From: RBG-13-51-18 sp050014095
GTDB lineage: Bacteria; Chloroflexota; Dehalococcoidia; Dehalococcoidales; RBG-16-60-22
Direction of reading: 5' to 3'
DNA length: 64,000 bases
NCBI GenBank assembly: GCA_050014095.1
Contig: JBEKDZ010000001.1
Coordinates: forward strand, 186,001-250,000
Position numbers and translations under genes: made by a program. Shown in pieces: positions 61,916 through 64,000 of this stretch (the stretch's first letter is position 1; every line of letters starts with the position of its first letter). The notes below the pieces were generated by a model, which made no database searches, was not told the origin of the DNA, and saw only the letters and a program-made list of their open reading frames with translations.

Positions 61916-61996
61916 GTCATTCTGACCCTGAATGAAGTGAAGGGGAAGAATCCGCCCCCAGGAACACCTTTGGATTCCCGCTTGCGCGGGAATGAC
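61916..61996. repeat. 81-bp repeat element between rpsJ and rplC
   Basis: GTCATTC/GAATGAC ends. The left part is CTGACCCTGAATGAAGTGAAGG and the right part is the hairpin GGATTCCCGCTTGCGCGGGAATGAC. It lies inside the S10 operon and provides an in-frame ATG that extends the rplC frame spuriously. Confidence 0.75.
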
Positions 61997-62015
61997 GAAT
62001 CGAATTGGTGACATT

Positions 62016-62651
62016 ATGACTGTAGGAATTTTAGGTAAAAAGCTGGGCATGACCCAGGTATACGGCAAAGGCGGCAAGACCGAAGCCATCACCGCCGTCG
62101 AGGCCGGACCGTGCACGGTAACGCAGGTAAAAACCGTGGAAAAAGACGGCTATAGCGCGGTGCAACTCGGTTTCGGGGAAGTGAAGAGGCGCAAGACCGG
62201 CGGTAAGAAGGGCAAAGCCAAAGAGAAAGAGCCGGTAAAATTCAAGTACATGCGGGAAATCCTACTAGATAGCGGCCAAACACTAGAAGCCGGACAGAAA
62301 ATAGACGTTAGTGTATTTAAAGCCGGAGATATTATCGATGTTTGCGGAATTTCTAAGGGCAAGGGGTTCGCTGGCGGCGTTAAGCGCTATCATTTCCGGG
62401 GCGGACCTAAAACCCACGGCCAGTCCGATAGATGGCGCGCGCCGGGTTCCGTCGGCTCCAACACCAGCCCGGGGCGGGTTTATAAGGGGCTCCGCATGGC
62501 GGGGCATATGGGTGACGCCCGTGTTACCGTGAGCAACCTGGAGGTAGTGGAAGCTGACCAGGCCCGCAACCTTTTATTAATTAAAGGGGCCGTGCCCGGT
62601 ATGACCAACGGACTGGTAATTATTGAAAAGACCAAGAGGGAGAAGAAGTAA
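62016..62651 (+). CDS. rplC: 50S ribosomal protein L3
   Basis: 211 aa from ATG 62016 (GGTGAC upstream). ILGKKLGMTQVYGKGGKTEAI, GKGFAGGVKRYHFRGGPKTHG and SNTSPGRVYKGLRMAGHMG are typical. The ORF can be read from 61992, but those codons come from the repeat. A Lys-rich patch near residue 62 is normal for the loop. Confidence 0.95.
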   Translation: MTVGILGKKLGMTQVYGKGGKTEAITAVEAGPCTVTQVKTVEKDGYSAVQLGFGEVKRRKTGGKKGKAKEKEPVKFKYMREILLDSGQTLEAGQKIDVSVFKAGDIIDVCGISKGKGFAGGVKRYHFRGGPKTHGQSDRWRAPGSVGSNTSPGRVYKGLRMAGHMGDARVTVSNLEVVEADQARNLLLIKGAVPGMTNGLVIIEKTKREKK

Positions 62652-62652
62652 G

Positions 62653-63309
62653 GTGCAGGTTCCAGTTTATAACCTTGCCGGAGAAGAAGTCCGGAAGATT
62701 AAAATAAGCGATGCCGTTTTCGGCGTGCCGTTTAATGAGGCGGTCGTCCACCAGGTAATGGTGGGCATGCAGGCTAACGCCCGGCAGGGTACTGCCGCTA
62801 CGAAGACCCGCGGCGAAGTGGTAGGCAGCACGAAGAAGCTCTACCGCCAGAAGGGCACGGGTAATGCCCGCGCCGGCAGCAAAAAATCCCCGACCCGCCG
62901 CGGCGGCGGCACGGCTTTCGGACCGAAACCGAGGGATTACCGGCAGGCTATACCCAAGAAACTGCGTCGGCTCGCTTTAAGATGTGTCCTTTCCTCCAAG
63001 GCTGGAGAGGGTGATTTAAAAATAATCGATGCGTTCAACTTCGCCGAGGCCAAGACCAAGCAAATGTTAAACGTGCTGATGGCTTTGGACATCGAGTCCT
63101 CCGCGCTTATCGTTACCCAGAAGCCGGAGGAAAATGTTATTTTATCCGCCCGGAACATACCGGAAATTACAACCATGCCCGCCAGTGTGCTTAACATCCT
63201 GGATATCATGTCCCACAAAACGCTTCTAATGACCGAGGATGCGGTACGCACCGCGGAAGAGCTATGGGGCAACGGAGCGAAACAAGGGGGAACAGATGCA
63301 TCTGTATGA
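62653..63309 (+). CDS. rplD: 50S ribosomal protein L4
   Basis: 218 aa from a GTG one base after the rplC stop, giving the usual (M)QVPVYNLAGEE start. The extended loop is KLYRQKGTGNARAGSKKSPT with GGGTAFGPKPRDY. It also overlaps rplW by 14 nt. Confidence 0.94.
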   Translation: MQVPVYNLAGEEVRKIKISDAVFGVPFNEAVVHQVMVGMQANARQGTAATKTRGEVVGSTKKLYRQKGTGNARAGSKKSPTRRGGGTAFGPKPRDYRQAIPKKLRRLALRCVLSSKAGEGDLKIIDAFNFAEAKTKQMLNVLMALDIESSALIVTQKPEENVILSARNIPEITTMPASVLNILDIMSHKTLLMTEDAVRTAEELWGNGAKQGGTDASV

Positions 63310-63580
63310 GGTACTGCGCCGTCCGATGGTAACCGAAAAGAACTCGGCGTTGCAAACCATGAATAAATACGTTTTTGAGATAGCCGACGGGGCGAATAAG
63401 ATGATGATACAACAGGCCGTGGAAAAGGCTTTCAAGGTGAAGGTTACCGGGGTCAACGTCGTCACCGTGCGGGGTAAAAGCAAGAAAATTGGCCGACGCA
63501 CGGTGCATACCAACCCCTGGAAAAAAGCGATTGTTACCCTCCAGGTAGGGGATAAAATAGAATACTTTGAAGGTGTTTAG
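63296..63580 (+). CDS. rplW: 50S ribosomal protein L23
   Basis: 94 aa from ATG 63296 (MHLYEVLRRPMVTEKN), with GGGG upstream and the start within the rplD end. YVFEIADGANKMMIQQAVEKAF and the VRGKSKKIGRR loop are standard. It lines the exit tunnel and docks SRP/trigger factor. Confidence 0.95.
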   Translation: MHLYEVLRRPMVTEKNSALQTMNKYVFEIADGANKMMIQQAVEKAFKVKVTGVNVVTVRGKSKKIGRRTVHTNPWKKAIVTLQVGDKIEYFEGV

Positions 63581-63598
63581 CAGGAAAGGGGAAGCCAG

Positions 63599-64000
63599 GT
63601 GGCTATAAAAAAGTTTAATCCGACATCTCCGGGCCGGCGCAATATGAGCGGCTATACCTTCGATGAAATCACGAAGGATAAACCGGAGAAGTCGTTGCTC
63701 GTCACCAAAAGGAGCAAGGCCGGACGCAACGCCAGCGGTAAAATAACCGTGCGCCATCGCGGCGGCGGCGAAAAGCGGAATCTCCGCATCATCGATTTCA
63801 AGCGGGATAAGCTCGACATCCCCGGCAGGGTAGCGGCCATCGAATACGACCCCAACCGCACCGCCCGCATCGCGTTGATACATTACAGGGACGGCGAAAA
63901 ACGTTATATTATCGCCCCGATAGGTCTGAAGGTAGGCGATACGATAATGGCCGGTAGCAATGCCGAGATTAAACCGGGCAACTCCATGCCCATGAAAAAT
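63599..64000 (+). CDS. rplB: 50S ribosomal protein L2 (partial, cut by window end)
   Basis: GTG at 63599 after AGGAAAGGGGAAG, 18 nt past rplW. The 134 visible residues (VAIKKFNPTSPGRRNMSGYT; GRNASGKITVRHRGGGEKR; VAAIEYDPNRTARIALIHY) are the N-terminal half of L2, about 275 aa in full. The frame is open to the window edge. Confidence 0.95.
   Translation, partial: MAIKKFNPTSPGRRNMSGYTFDEITKDKPEKSLLVTKRSKAGRNASGKITVRHRGGGEKRNLRIIDFKRDKLDIPGRVAAIEYDPNRTARIALIHYRDGEKRYIIAPIGLKVGDTIMAGSNAEIKPGNSMPMKN

Noticed and set aside
61992..62015. Extended N-terminus for L3
   Set aside because: These codons are part of the repeat element. The ATG at 62016 has a proper ribosome site and gives the normal L3 start.

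Overview
The window is a bacterial chromosome segment of roughly 50-55 % GC by eye, dense in housekeeping genes. Gene content and order point to a member or relative of the Dehalococcoidia (Chloroflexota). The clues are the shikimate gene order aroB-D-E-K-A-C-pheA, dnaG-rpoD without rpsU, an F-type ATP synthase operon with accessory small genes, and the paired hisH-hisF block. This assignment is inference from gene order and protein character; no database was searched.

Layout: (1) 85-7639, minus strand: complete ATP synthase operon, atpZ-like/atpB/E/[39-aa ORF]/F/H/A/[DUF3795]/G/D/C, with a promoter before it and a terminator after it. (2) 7833-8808, minus: a small beta-rich protein and a DUF151 nuclease-like protein. 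(3) 9174-13546, plus: PEP synthase, a Pro/Thr-linker lipoprotein and a dGTPase-like HD protein. (4) 13776-22680, plus: hisH, hisF, an RNase H-fold exonuclease, prs, DUF2007, secA, then an AT-rich HNH endonuclease/DNA methyltransferase pair spliced in front of a stand-alone PolX-type helix-hairpin-helix gene and an unknown gene. (5) 22697-29492, minus: NAD(P)HX repair, coaX, coaBC, valS and uspA. (6) 29806-38608: uvrA, two orphan genes, sbcC, and a six-TM protein fused to a tandem cupin. (7) 38799-43427: ffh convergent with dnaG-rpoD. (8) 43622-45832, minus: glyA-cysK (serine, glycine and cysteine metabolism). (9) 46049-50204, plus: pyrG, a transaldolase-like gene, rho and a small unknown. (10) 50388-58180, minus: a secreted LRR protein and the overlapping shikimate/phenylalanine operon. 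(11) 58474-64000, plus: str/S10 ribosomal operon (rpsL, rpsG, fusA, rpsJ, rplC, rplD, rplW, partial rplB).

Most promoters I could recognise fit the sigma-70 consensus encoded by the local rpoD, usually with 17-18 bp spacing. Intergenic spaces carry many short inverted repeats ending in GTCATTC/GAATGAC (REP or MITE-like), some inside the ATP synthase and ribosomal operons. Accessory, AT-rich material is confined to the restriction-modification pair, the orphan at 32713, the lipoprotein at 11563 and the membrane half of the cupin fusion. No tRNA, rRNA, CRISPR array, transposase or prophage gene was seen. The least explained items are the membrane-cupin chimera, the 39-aa ORF and the DUF3795 gene inside the ATP synthase operon, and the nuclease-like orphan beside sbcC.
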